From the NCBI GenBank assembly GCA_963803065.1, contig CAWDKW010000012.1:73200-137199 (forward strand): DNA of 64,000 nt, written 5' to 3'. A model generated the notes under the pieces. It was not told where the DNA came from and did not search any database. It saw nothing but the letters and a program-made list of their open reading frames with translations. A program made the position numbers and the translations under genes. Each line of letters begins with the position of its first letter. Within the stretch, counting starts at the first letter, position 1. The stretch comes from DASXMT01 sp963803065. GTDB lineage: Bacteria; Actinomycetota; Acidimicrobiia; Acidimicrobiales; RAAP-2. Positions 16,184-24,677 of the stretch are shown here, piece after piece.

Positions 16184-16474
16184 GGTCGATCTCCTGATCG
16201 CTCTGTTCGCAGTTCCATCCCATTCTGGACGATCGGGCGGGGTGCCGGGAACCGGGGTCGACCCGGGCCGGATCGGCCGGGAGGCCCGGCCCGTCGGAAG
16301 CCATTAGCCTCGCTCCGGCATGGGCAATCCCGACTGGCTCGACCACATCGGGCTCGGCGACCGGCGAGGCGGACCGGTCAACGGTCACGGACCGGGGGTG
16401 TCGATGGCGCCTTCCCCACCGGTCACGCACGGCACCGATGTGTCGGTCGGACACTGAACGGGTATTTCGGATCG

Positions 16475-18160
16475 GTGGCACCAGCTGCTCAGCGGGGTAG
16501 GGGGATCAAGAAGTCCGCAGGGGCAACAAAGACGGCCGCCGGCAAGAAGTCCGTCGCAAAGCGGGCGGCCGGCAAGAAGTCCGTCGCAAAGCGGGCCGCA
16601 GGCAAGAAGTCCGTCGCAAAGCGGCCCGCCGGCAAGACAGCAGGCAAGAAGGCGGTGGCACAGAAGTCCGTCGCAAAGCGGGCCGCCGGCAAGGCAGCCA
16701 CCACCACGGATCCCGCCCTGGCTGCATACCGGAAGAAGCGTGACCCGGCCAAGACCCCCGAGCCCATGGGCGCGACCGCAAAGGGCAAGACGGCGAAGGG
16801 CAAGCGGTCCAAGCGGGCGGGTCCGGTCTTCGTCGTCCAGGAGCACCATGCCACCGCGTTGCACTGGGACTTCCGGCTCGAGCGGGACGGGGTTCTCGTC
16901 TCGTGGGCCATCCCCAAGGGCATCCCGCTCAACCCGGGCAACAACCGGCTGGCCGTTCACACCGAGGACCATCCGCTCGACTACGGCACCTTCGAGGGCG
17001 ACATCCCCAAAGGCGAGTACGGAGGGGGCACCGTCATCCTCTGGGATCGGGGCCACTACGAGTGCGAGAAATGGAACGAGCGCGAGGTCATCGTCCAGCT
17101 CCACGGCTCGCGCATCAGCGGTCGGTACGTTCTGTTCAAGACGGGGGACCGCAACTGGATGATCCATCGCATGGATCCGGCTCCGGCGGGGTGGGAGCCG
17201 ATGCCCGAGGAGATCCGGCCAATGCTGGCCATGCCCGGCACGTTGCCGGCCAGCGACCGCGGCTGGGCCTACGAGTTCAAGTGGGACGGGATACGGGCGG
17301 TGACCTACATCGAGGGTGGACGGGTGCGGGCCCTGACCCGCAACGGCAACGACGTGTCCGACGCATATCCGGAACTTCGCGGCGTGGGCGAGCAGCTGGG
17401 GGCGACCTCGGCCATCCTCGACGGCGAGCTCGTGGCCATGGACGACGACGGGCGCCCCTCATTCTCGAAGCTGCAGAACCGCATGCAGGTGCGGGGTGCG
17501 GCCCAGGTCCGGCGGGCGGCGGCCACCACCCCGGTGAGCTACCTCATCTTCGACGTGCTCTATCTGGACGGCAGGCAACTCGTCGACGACACCTACGATG
17601 AGCGACGCTCCGTGCTCGAGTCCCTGGCCCTCGATGGCCCGGACTGGGCGACGACCGACTCGTTCACCGACGTGCCGGGCCACAAGGTGCTCGACGTCGC
17701 CCGGTCCGGAGGCCTCGAAGGCGTGGTGGCCAAGCGGCGGAACGGCCGTTACCTGCCCGGGCGGCGGAGCGACACCTGGATCAAGGTCAAGCTGACCCGG
17801 ACCCAGGAAGTGGTGATCGGCGGGTGGGCGCCGGGAAAGGGCAGCCGGGAAGATACCTTCGGGGCGCTCCTGCTCGGCGTCCCGGGGAAGAAGGGCCTCG
17901 ACTACGTGGGCAAGGTCGGCACCGGCTTCACCGCCGGGCAACAGCGGGAGCTGCTGGGCCGGCTGCGCCCCCTCACGCGGGCGAGCAGCCCGTTCGCCGC
18001 TGCTGTCCCCACGGCCCACCGAGCCGGGGTCACGTGGGTGGAGCCCAGCCTGGTCGGTGAGGTGCGGTTCACCGAATGGACCAGGGACGGTCAGATCCGG
18101 CACCCGGCGTGGCGCGGCCTCCGTCCCGACAAGGACCCGACAGAGGTGGTTCGTGAGTAA
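16475..18160 (+). CDS. ligD: LigD-type protein: 3'-phosphoesterase plus ATP-dependent DNA ligase domains
   Basis: A 561-residue protein starting at GTG. Residues about 10-75 are a Lys/Ala repeat region (AGKKSVAKR units), reminiscent of histone H1-like tails and probably DNA-binding. The phosphoesterase domain follows (VVQEHHATALHWDFRLERDGVLVSWAIPKG, with the conserved His/Asp and DYGTFEGDIPKGEYGGG). The ligase domain has the nucleotidyl-transfer Lys in EFKWDGIRAV (about residue 269), LDGELV, and EGVVAKRRNGRYLPGRRSDTWIKVK. It seals double-strand breaks in non-homologous end joining. The polymerase domain is on the next gene, not fused as in mycobacteria. No ku gene is in the window. Confidence 0.93.
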   Translation: MAPAAQRGRGIKKSAGATKTAAGKKSVAKRAAGKKSVAKRAAGKKSVAKRPAGKTAGKKAVAQKSVAKRAAGKAATTTDPALAAYRKKRDPAKTPEPMGATAKGKTAKGKRSKRAGPVFVVQEHHATALHWDFRLERDGVLVSWAIPKGIPLNPGNNRLAVHTEDHPLDYGTFEGDIPKGEYGGGTVILWDRGHYECEKWNEREVIVQLHGSRISGRYVLFKTGDRNWMIHRMDPAPAGWEPMPEEIRPMLAMPGTLPASDRGWAYEFKWDGIRAVTYIEGGRVRALTRNGNDVSDAYPELRGVGEQLGATSAILDGELVAMDDDGRPSFSKLQNRMQVRGAAQVRRAAATTPVSYLIFDVLYLDGRQLVDDTYDERRSVLESLALDGPDWATTDSFTDVPGHKVLDVARSGGLEGVVAKRRNGRYLPGRRSDTWIKVKLTRTQEVVIGGWAPGKGSREDTFGALLLGVPGKKGLDYVGKVGTGFTAGQQRELLGRLRPLTRASSPFAAAVPTAHRAGVTWVEPSLVGEVRFTEWTRDGQIRHPAWRGLRPDKDPTEVVRE

Positions 18161-19067
18161 GCCCTCCTCGGTCGAGGTGGAGGTCGAGGGACGTCGGCTC
18201 ACGCTGTCCAATCTGGACAAGCCGCTGTACCCGGGCGGGTTCACGAAGGGCCAGATGATCGATTACTACGTCCGCATCGCGCCGGTGATGCTCGCCCACG
18301 TTCGCGACCGCCCCCTGACCCTGCACCGGTTCCCCAACGGGGTCGAGGCCTCGTCCTTCTTCGAGAAGCACGTCCCCTCGCACGCACCCCCCTGGGTGCG
18401 GACGGTCGAGGTGCCTTCGACGGCCAGCGGATCACGCGGTCGGTCCAAGACCGGCAGCGTCGAGTACGCCGTCGTCTGCGACCTCCCGACCATCGCCTGG
18501 GCGGCCAACCTCGCCACCATCGAGTTCCACGTCCCGTTGTGGAGGATCGGCCGGCGCCGGACCTTGCCCGGGCCACCCGACCACATGGTCTTCGACCTGG
18601 ACCCGGGCGAGGGGAGCACCATGGTCGACTGTTGCCGGGTGGCCCGGCTGATCGATGATGCCCTCGCCGGCAGGGCCTCCCACCCGAAGACCAGCGGGTC
18701 CAAGGGCCTGCAGCTCTACCACCGGCTGGGGGGGCGTCCCACCTGGGACCGGGTCCGCGAGGAGGCCCACGACCTGGCCCGGACGCTCGAGGCCGAACAT
18801 CCCGACCTGGTCGTCTCCAACATGCGCAAGGAGCTCCGCCACGGAAAGGTGCTGATCGACTGGAGCCAGAACCATCCGGCCAAGACGACGGTCGCCGTCT
18901 ACTCGCTCCGGGCCCGCCAGGAGCCCACGGTGTCCACGCCGGTGTCGTGGGACGAGGTCGACCGATGCGTGGCCGCCGAGGATCCCGGGCTCCTCCGCTT
19001 CACCGCCGACCAGGTGTTGGAGCGGGTGGAGGCGAACGGCGACCTGTTCGAGGCGCTGGCCCGCTGA
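18153..19067 (+). CDS. LigD polymerase-domain protein (NHEJ primase/polymerase)
   Basis: A 304-residue archaeo-eukaryotic primase-like polymerase. The metal-binding aspartates lie in HMVFDLDPGEGS; the SHPKTSGSKGLQLYHRLGG segment and ELRHGKVLIDWSQNHPAKTTVAVYSLR segment are typical of LigD Pol. It fills gaps at breaks, preferring ribonucleotides in known homologues. The GTG at 18153 lies inside the last codons of the upstream ligase gene (8-base overlap), so the two proteins are translationally coupled and act together; upstream in-frame sequence has no similarity. Confidence 0.92.
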   Translation: MSKPSSVEVEVEGRRLTLSNLDKPLYPGGFTKGQMIDYYVRIAPVMLAHVRDRPLTLHRFPNGVEASSFFEKHVPSHAPPWVRTVEVPSTASGSRGRSKTGSVEYAVVCDLPTIAWAANLATIEFHVPLWRIGRRRTLPGPPDHMVFDLDPGEGSTMVDCCRVARLIDDALAGRASHPKTSGSKGLQLYHRLGGRPTWDRVREEAHDLARTLEAEHPDLVVSNMRKELRHGKVLIDWSQNHPAKTTVAVYSLRARQEPTVSTPVSWDEVDRCVAAEDPGLLRFTADQVLERVEANGDLFEALAR

Positions 19068-19215
19068 CGCCGTGATGCGGGCCGGATCCGGTCGCCCGAC
19101 CGGACGGTCCGGGAGTCCGGGACCTGGTCCCGGTCCCGCCTCGAACGGTCCGTGCATTGCCAAGGGCGACCGATCCGTGTGACGATTGCCTGGTTGCCAC
19201 TAAGGGGGTCGAGGC

Positions 19216-20940
19216 GTGCATGAACTGGTCATTCGCGGAGGATCGGTAGTCGACGGGACCGGGAGCCCGGCCCGGAGGGCGGACGTCGCCGTGGACGGCG
19301 GAGTGGTGACCGCGGTCGGACGGCTCAGCGACCCCTCGGCGTCTCGGACCATCGAGGCCGATGGTCTCTTGGTCACTCCGGGCTGGGTGGACATCCACAC
19401 TCACTACGACGGCCAGGCCACCTGGGACGACACCATCGCCCCGAGCAGCTGGCACGGCGTGACCTCCATCGTCATGGGGAACTGCGGCGTCGGCTTCGCG
19501 CCGGCCATGCCCGACCAGCATGGTTGGCTCATCGGCCTGATGGAGGGGGTCGAGGACATTCCCGGTACGGCCCTGGCCGAAGGGATGACCTGGGGGTGGG
19601 AAAGCTTCCCCGAATACCTCGACGCGTTGGGCGACCGGCGCTGGACGGTTGACGTCGGTACGCAGATCGCCCACGGTGCGGTTCGGGCCTACGTGATGGG
19701 GGAGCGGGGGGCTCGCAACGAGCCGGCCACGCCCGAGGACATCGCGGCCATGAAGCAATTGGTCAAAGAGGCGGTTGCCGCCGGCGCACTCGGGTTCTCC
19801 ACGTCGCGGACCATCGCCCACCGGGCCATCGACGGCGAGCCGGTCCCGGGGACGTACGCGGCCGAGGACGAGCTGTTCGGGATCGGAGCCGCCCTCGGCG
19901 AGCTCGGCACCGGCGTCTTCGAGCTGGCGCCCGAGGGTGCGGCCGGCGAGGACACCATCGCTCCGCACCGCGAGGTCGACTGGATGCGCCGGCTGTCCTC
20001 GACCATCGGGCGGCCGGTCACCTTCGCACTGCTCCAAGTCGAGAGCGCCCCCGACCTGTGGCGGGAGCTGATGGACGCCTCGCTCGAGGCGGTCGACGAC
20101 GGCGCCGACCTTCGACCCCAGGTCGCGGGGCGGGCGACCGGCCTGCTCTCCGGTCACTTCACCTCGTACTGCTTGTTCGACTCCATCCCCGCCTACCAGG
20201 AGCTCAAGTCCCGGGGCCTCTCCCAAGCGGAGCTGGTCGACGCCCTCTTGGACCCAGCCGTTCGTCGTTCGATCGAGGAGTGGGAGCCCGAGGGATCCGA
20301 CATCGGGAAGATGAAGCAGGCCTACGAGTCCACCTACTCCCTCGGGGTGCCGCCCGACTACGAGCCCGGCACCGAGCGCTCACTGGCCGGGGTGGCCGCC
20401 GCCTCGGGACGGTCGCCGATCGCGGTGGCCTATGACGCCATGCTCCAGGACCAGGGCCACGGCCTGCTGTACCTGCCTATTCTCAACTACGCCAGCGGCG
20501 ACCTGGAGCCGGCACGCCAGATGCTGCTCCATCCGCTGGCCGCCGCCGGCCTCGGGGACGGCGGAGCCCACTGCGGGGTCATCTGCGATGCGTCGCAGCC
20601 GACCTTCATGCTGACTCACTGGGTCCGGGATCGGACTCGGGGCGAACGACTCCCGCTCGAGTGGATGGTGAAGAAGCAGACCCAGGACACCGCCCTGCTC
20701 TACGGGCTCGGCGACCGCGGCACGCTCGAGCCGGGCAAGCTGGCCGACATCAACGTCATCGACTTCGAGCGACTGCAGCTCGGCAATCCCCGCGTCCACG
20801 ACGATCTGCCCGCGGGCGGGCGCCGCCTGCTCCAGGACGCCACCGGCTACGTTGCGACCATCAAGTCGGGGACGACCACCTTCGAGAACGGTGAGGACAC
20901 CGGGGAGCGCCCCGGGGTGCTGATCCGAGGCGCCCGTTGA
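19216..20940 (+). CDS. D-aminoacylase-like amidohydrolase
   Basis: A 574-residue metal-dependent hydrolase of the N-acyl-D-amino-acid deacylase group. It has the HTHYDGQATWD metal motif early on, the LGFSTSRT segment, and the late GGAHCGVICDASQPTFMLTHW region with a conserved Asp/His, ending in GTLEPGKLADINVIDFERL, the usual amidohydrolase closing strand. Expected reaction: hydrolysis of an N-acylated D-amino acid or related cyclic amide; the true substrate is unknown. GTG start with AAGGGGGTC upstream. It stands alone before mscR. Confidence 0.88.
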   Translation: MHELVIRGGSVVDGTGSPARRADVAVDGGVVTAVGRLSDPSASRTIEADGLLVTPGWVDIHTHYDGQATWDDTIAPSSWHGVTSIVMGNCGVGFAPAMPDQHGWLIGLMEGVEDIPGTALAEGMTWGWESFPEYLDALGDRRWTVDVGTQIAHGAVRAYVMGERGARNEPATPEDIAAMKQLVKEAVAAGALGFSTSRTIAHRAIDGEPVPGTYAAEDELFGIGAALGELGTGVFELAPEGAAGEDTIAPHREVDWMRRLSSTIGRPVTFALLQVESAPDLWRELMDASLEAVDDGADLRPQVAGRATGLLSGHFTSYCLFDSIPAYQELKSRGLSQAELVDALLDPAVRRSIEEWEPEGSDIGKMKQAYESTYSLGVPPDYEPGTERSLAGVAAASGRSPIAVAYDAMLQDQGHGLLYLPILNYASGDLEPARQMLLHPLAAAGLGDGGAHCGVICDASQPTFMLTHWVRDRTRGERLPLEWMVKKQTQDTALLYGLGDRGTLEPGKLADINVIDFERLQLGNPRVHDDLPAGGRRLLQDATGYVATIKSGTTTFENGEDTGERPGVLIRGAR

Positions 20941-21018
20941 CCCCTGGCTCGGTGCGCCGTCACCGGTCGGCGGCCCGGGGGTCAGGCCCGACCGGGCTGA
21001 CGAGAGAGGGATCGACCG

Positions 21019-22110
21019 GTGCCGAGTGAGGTCAAAGGCGTCCTCGCCAGGGCCCGGGGAGAGCCCGTCTCGCTCGAGACCATCGTCGTGCCCGACCCCG
21101 GCCCGGGTGAGGCAACCGTCGTGGTCCAGGCCTGCGGCGTGTGCCACACCGATCTGCACTACCGCGAGGGCGGGATCAACGATGACTTCCCCTTCCTCCT
21201 CGGCCACGAGGCCGCCGGCGTCGTCGAGGCCGTCGGCCACGACGTGACCTCGGTGTCCCCCGGCGACTTCGTCGTCCTCAACTGGCGGGCTGTCTGCGGC
21301 CAGTGCCGGGCCTGTCGGCGCGGGCGGCCGTGGTACTGCTTCAACACCCACAACGCCACCCAGGCCATGACCCTGGCCGACGGAACCCCGCTGGCGCCAG
21401 CCCTCGGCATCGGCGCCTTTGCCGACAAGACGCTGGTGGCCGCGGGGCAGTGCACCAAGGTCGACCCGGCCGCCCGTCCCGAGGCGGTCGGGCTGCTCGG
21501 GTGCGGGGTCATGGCCGGACTGGGCTCGGCCCTGTTCACCGGCGAGGTCACCCTCGGCGATTCCGTGGCCGTCTTCGGGTGTGGGGGAGTGGGATGCGCG
21601 GCAGTGGCCGGCGCCAACCTGGCCGGCGCCTCCACGATCATCGCCGTCGACCTGGACGCGAGCAAGCTCGACCAGGCCCGCCACTTCGGGGCCACGCACA
21701 CGGTCGATGCCTCCATGGAGAACCCGGTCGAGGCCATCCGCGGGCTCACCGGCGGCAACGGGGCCGACGTCTGCATCGAGGCGGTGGGCAACCCCACGGT
21801 CATGGAGCAGGCGTTCTACGCCCGAGACCTGGCCGGGACCCTGGTGCAGGTGGGCGTGCCCACCCCGGACATGCAGATCGAGCTGCCCATGATCGATTTC
21901 TTCGGCCGGGGCGGGCGCCTGAAGCCCAGCTGGTACGGGGACTGCCTACCCGAACGGGACTTCCCGGTGCTGGTCGACCTCTACCTCCAGGGCCGGTTGG
22001 ACCTCGACCGCTTCGTGTCCGAGACCATCCCCCTCGACGGGGTGGAGGAGGCCTTCGACCGAATGCAGCGGGGCGAGGTCCTCCGCTCCGTCGTGACCTT
22101 CGACCGATGA
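21019..22110 (+). CDS. mscR: S-(hydroxymethyl)mycothiol dehydrogenase
   Basis: A 363-residue zinc alcohol dehydrogenase. The N-terminal VKGVLARARGEPVSLETIVVPDPGPGEA and CGVCHTDLHYREGGINDDFPFLLGHEAAG match mycobacterial MscR closely; the catalytic zinc ligand Cys is in CGVCHTD and the structural zinc set in CGQCRACRRGRPWYC. The NAD-binding loop is GCGGVGCAA. It oxidises the adduct of formaldehyde and mycothiol, implying the organism makes mycothiol. It overlaps the following metallo-beta-lactamase gene by ATGA, the same pairing as in mycobacteria. Confidence 0.93.
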   Translation: MPSEVKGVLARARGEPVSLETIVVPDPGPGEATVVVQACGVCHTDLHYREGGINDDFPFLLGHEAAGVVEAVGHDVTSVSPGDFVVLNWRAVCGQCRACRRGRPWYCFNTHNATQAMTLADGTPLAPALGIGAFADKTLVAAGQCTKVDPAARPEAVGLLGCGVMAGLGSALFTGEVTLGDSVAVFGCGGVGCAAVAGANLAGASTIIAVDLDASKLDQARHFGATHTVDASMENPVEAIRGLTGGNGADVCIEAVGNPTVMEQAFYARDLAGTLVQVGVPTPDMQIELPMIDFFGRGGRLKPSWYGDCLPERDFPVLVDLYLQGRLDLDRFVSETIPLDGVEEAFDRMQRGEVLRSVVTFDR

Positions 22111-22727
22111 TCGAGCTGGTGACCACGGCGGGCACCTTCTCGCTCGACGGCCAGGACTTCGACGTGGAGAACAACATCTGGTTGGTGGGGGACGATCGCC
22201 GGGTCATCGTCGTCGACGCCGCTCACGACCATCGCCCCATCCTCGAGGCCATCGGCGACCGGCACACGGTGGCCATCGTGGCCACCCACGGCCACAACGA
22301 TCACATCAATGCGGCCGGCGACCTCTCTGAGGTGCTCGACGCGCCGATCTGGCTGCACCCCGACGACCTGATGCTCTGGCACCAGGTCTACCCCGATCGG
22401 GAGCCCGACCGGCCGCTGGCCGACGGCCAGGTGCTCGAGGCGGGCAACGTCAGGCTCCGGGCCATGCACACGCCGGGTCATTCACCGGGGGGAGTCTCGC
22501 TCTACGACGCAGCCGGCGGCGTCGTCTTCTCGGGCGACACCTTGTTCAAGGGTGGACCGGGGGCAACGGGCCGCTCGTTCTCTGACTTCCCCACGATCAT
22601 CGAGTCGATCCGGGAGCGACTACTGACGCTGCCCGACAACACCAGGGTGCTGCCCGGCCACGGGCAGGAGACGACCATCGGGGCCGAGGCACCGGGCCTT
22701 CCCGACTGGTTGGCACGGGGTCACTGA
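22107..22727 (+). CDS. Metallo-beta-lactamase-fold hydrolase paired with mscR
   Basis: A 206-residue MBL-fold protein with THGHNDHINA as the HxHxDH motif, later metal ligands in HTPGHSPGG and SGDTLF, and a closing LPGHGQETT. Its start overlaps the mscR stop (ATGA), so translation is coupled. From the partnership it probably hydrolyses the thioester (formyl-mycothiol) made by MscR, in the way glyoxalase II acts on glutathione esters; this is inference from gene pairing and fold. Confidence 0.9.
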   Translation: MIELVTTAGTFSLDGQDFDVENNIWLVGDDRRVIVVDAAHDHRPILEAIGDRHTVAIVATHGHNDHINAAGDLSEVLDAPIWLHPDDLMLWHQVYPDREPDRPLADGQVLEAGNVRLRAMHTPGHSPGGVSLYDAAGGVVFSGDTLFKGGPGATGRSFSDFPTIIESIRERLLTLPDNTRVLPGHGQETTIGAEAPGLPDWLARGH

Positions 22728-22747
22728 GCCAAAAGGGGGACAGCAGA

Positions 22748-23455
22748 ATGGGAATCGACGGATTCGTCCTGGTGCACGGTGGCTACCACGGCGCCTGGTG
22801 CTGGGACCAGGTGCGCCCGAAGTTGGGACTTCCCTCGGTGGCCGTCGACCTGCCCGGCCGGGGGACAAGGCCCCGCACCGACGTACCGGTGACCATCGAC
22901 CAATGCGTGGAGGCCGTCATCGAGGACGCCGACGAGGCCGGACTGTCCCAGGTGGTGTTGGTCGGTCACTCCATGGGCGGGATCACCATCACCGAGGTGG
23001 CCAACCGCCATCCCGGCCGCGTCGCCCACCTGGTGTACCTGGCCGCCCTGGCCCTGCCGGTCGGCGAGACGGTCTTCGACCTCTACAGCCTCGACGACGC
23101 CGCCGCCGCCGACCCGGCCGGGGTCATGCCCCTGCTCGACGAGGCGACCGCCCGCCAGATGTTCGCCGGGGACCTCAGCCCCGAGGACTTCGCCGTGGCC
23201 CACGCCCAGTGTGTCCCCGAGCCGGTCGGACTGTTCGCGGCCACCGTTTCGGGCTACGGCTCCGGGGTCCCGACCACCTACGTGCGCTGCACCCGCGACG
23301 GGGCCGTCACCGCCGAGGCCACGGAGACGATGATGGCGACCCTCCAGCCGGGGACGGTCATCGAGCTCGATGCCGACCACGACGTCATGTTGTCCCAACC
23401 TGACGTGGTGGCCGACCTGTGCAACGGCGTGGTCACCGCATCGCAGACCGGATAG
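22748..23455 (+). CDS. Alpha/beta hydrolase, esterase/hydroxynitrile-lyase-like
   Basis: A 235-residue protein starting with FVLVHGGYHGAWCWDQV, the HGG oxyanion segment typical of the plant esterase/hydroxynitrile lyase subfamily. The nucleophile serine is in GHSMGG, and the catalytic His is in ELDADHDVMLSQPDVV near the C-terminus. Substrate unknown. A GGGGGACAGCAGA stretch precedes the ATG 20 bp after the MBL gene, so it may be the last gene of the mscR operon. Confidence 0.87.
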   Translation: MGIDGFVLVHGGYHGAWCWDQVRPKLGLPSVAVDLPGRGTRPRTDVPVTIDQCVEAVIEDADEAGLSQVVLVGHSMGGITITEVANRHPGRVAHLVYLAALALPVGETVFDLYSLDDAAAADPAGVMPLLDEATARQMFAGDLSPEDFAVAHAQCVPEPVGLFAATVSGYGSGVPTTYVRCTRDGAVTAEATETMMATLQPGTVIELDADHDVMLSQPDVVADLCNGVVTASQTG

Positions 23456-23509
23456 CCGACAGCGGGTCATCACGGCCATGTATGGCGGGGACCGGCTAGA
23501 ATTGTCACT

Positions 23510-23860
23510 GTGACGAAATCGAGCGATCCGCCGCGGTGCGCCTGGTGTCGCCGCCCGCTGGCCCGCGCCGACGGCCCCGGACGACCGCGGCGCTTCTGTA
23601 GCCGGTCGCACCGCCAGCGGGCCTACGAGGCCCGGCGGCGCGCCCAGTCCCTCGACCTTCCCGAGGGCCAGGTGGTGGTGACCGAGGGTGAGCTGCAGCG
23701 GTTGCACGACCGCCTCTACCGGCTCGAGGCGGCGATAGAGGATGTCGACGCCGACCTGTCCGGTCGCCCGGGTGCCGGCGCCTACCGCCGGGCCTTCGAG
23801 CACCTCTACGAGGCGGCGAGGGACGTGGCCGGTCTGGTGGTCGAGCCGGCCACGGCATGA
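23510..23860 (+). CDS. Small actinobacterial zinc-finger protein
   Basis: A 116-residue protein with CAWCRRPLARADGPGRPRRFCSRSHRQRAYEARRRA at the N-terminus, a CxxC...CxxxH zinc-binding unit resembling short FCS-like fingers, then a coiled-coil-prone GELQRLHDRLYRLEAAIEDVDADL helix. Function unknown; the basic HRQRAYEARRR stretch could contact nucleic acid. GTG start. Confidence 0.7.
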   Translation: MTKSSDPPRCAWCRRPLARADGPGRPRRFCSRSHRQRAYEARRRAQSLDLPEGQVVVTEGELQRLHDRLYRLEAAIEDVDADLSGRPGAGAYRRAFEHLYEAARDVAGLVVEPATA

Positions 23861-23899
23861 CCCCGGCCCGGCGGCGGCCAGTCGCCGACCCGCCGGCGT

Positions 23900-24397
23900 C
23901 TACGCCGACAGCGACCGCGTCCGGTTGCCGGCCGCGCTCATGATCTCGGAAAGCTCGAGTCGGGCGCCGGCGGGGATGTCGAGGGGCGCCGGCGCCATGA
24001 TCACCGGGAGCGACGTGAGCCTGACCGTGCGCTCCCGCACCCGCCCGGAGAACAGCCGGAAGAAGTGACCCCGCCGGCGTGAGCCGAGCACGATGGCATC
24101 GGCGGCGAACTCGTCTGCCGCCGATGCGATGCGCTGGGGAACCTGTCGGTACGGCGCCCGGCGCGAGCTCCCGGTCACCCGGATCCCCTCGGCCCGCAAT
24201 TGCTGGGCTGCCCGGGTGAGCAGGGCGATCGCCTCCTCGTTGGTGTGGAGAGGCATGCCACCGGTCCCGACGGCGAACTCGTTGACGTAGAGGAGATGAA
24301 CCACGGCACCGCTCAGCTTGGCCACAGCGGTGGCGAAACTCAGGGTGGTGTCAGACCTCTCGGTGTCGTCGATGGCTACGAGCAGTCGTTGGAACAT
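23900..24397 (-). CDS. Universal stress protein (UspA family)
   Basis: A 165-residue single Usp domain. It starts FQRLLVAIDDTERSDTTLSFA, the usual first strand, and contains the ATP-binding-type VLGSRRRGHFFRLFSGRVRERTVRLTSLPVIM segment, a variant of GxRGxxxxxxxxxGSVxxxVxxxxxxPVxxV. The canonical second glycine/serine set is altered, so ATP binding is uncertain. It is divergent from the MurE-like fusion gene, with 280 bp between the starts. Confidence 0.85.
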   Translation of the reverse strand: MFQRLLVAIDDTERSDTTLSFATAVAKLSGAVVHLLYVNEFAVGTGGMPLHTNEEAIALLTRAAQQLRAEGIRVTGSSRRAPYRQVPQRIASAADEFAADAIVLGSRRRGHFFRLFSGRVRERTVRLTSLPVIMAPAPLDIPAGARLELSEIMSAAGNRTRSLSA

Positions 24398-24677
24398 GGA
24401 GCCTCACGATGTGACGAGCGGTTCGCGGTGAACATTGGCCTCTTTGTTTCGAGTATGTTAACGCAGCCGTCTTGCTGGAGCACGGCTTGTGTCGCCCCAA
24501 AGTGCGACCACCAGCCCTCGTTCATGGGGTGCTCCCGGCGCCTCCCTGCGCTTCCCGGCGCTGCTCGGACGCCGGCCGGCCGGCGTCATGGAGTGCGCGG
24601 GTCCGAAGGCCCACGTAGCGTGGCATCAGAAGGACCCTTCATGGAGCCGTCAGGTTGGGGGAGGAGAATTCAGAGGC

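Noticed and set aside
16320..16457. A 45-codon plus-strand frame before ligD
   Set aside because: Short, Gly/Pro/His-rich, without a ribosome site.
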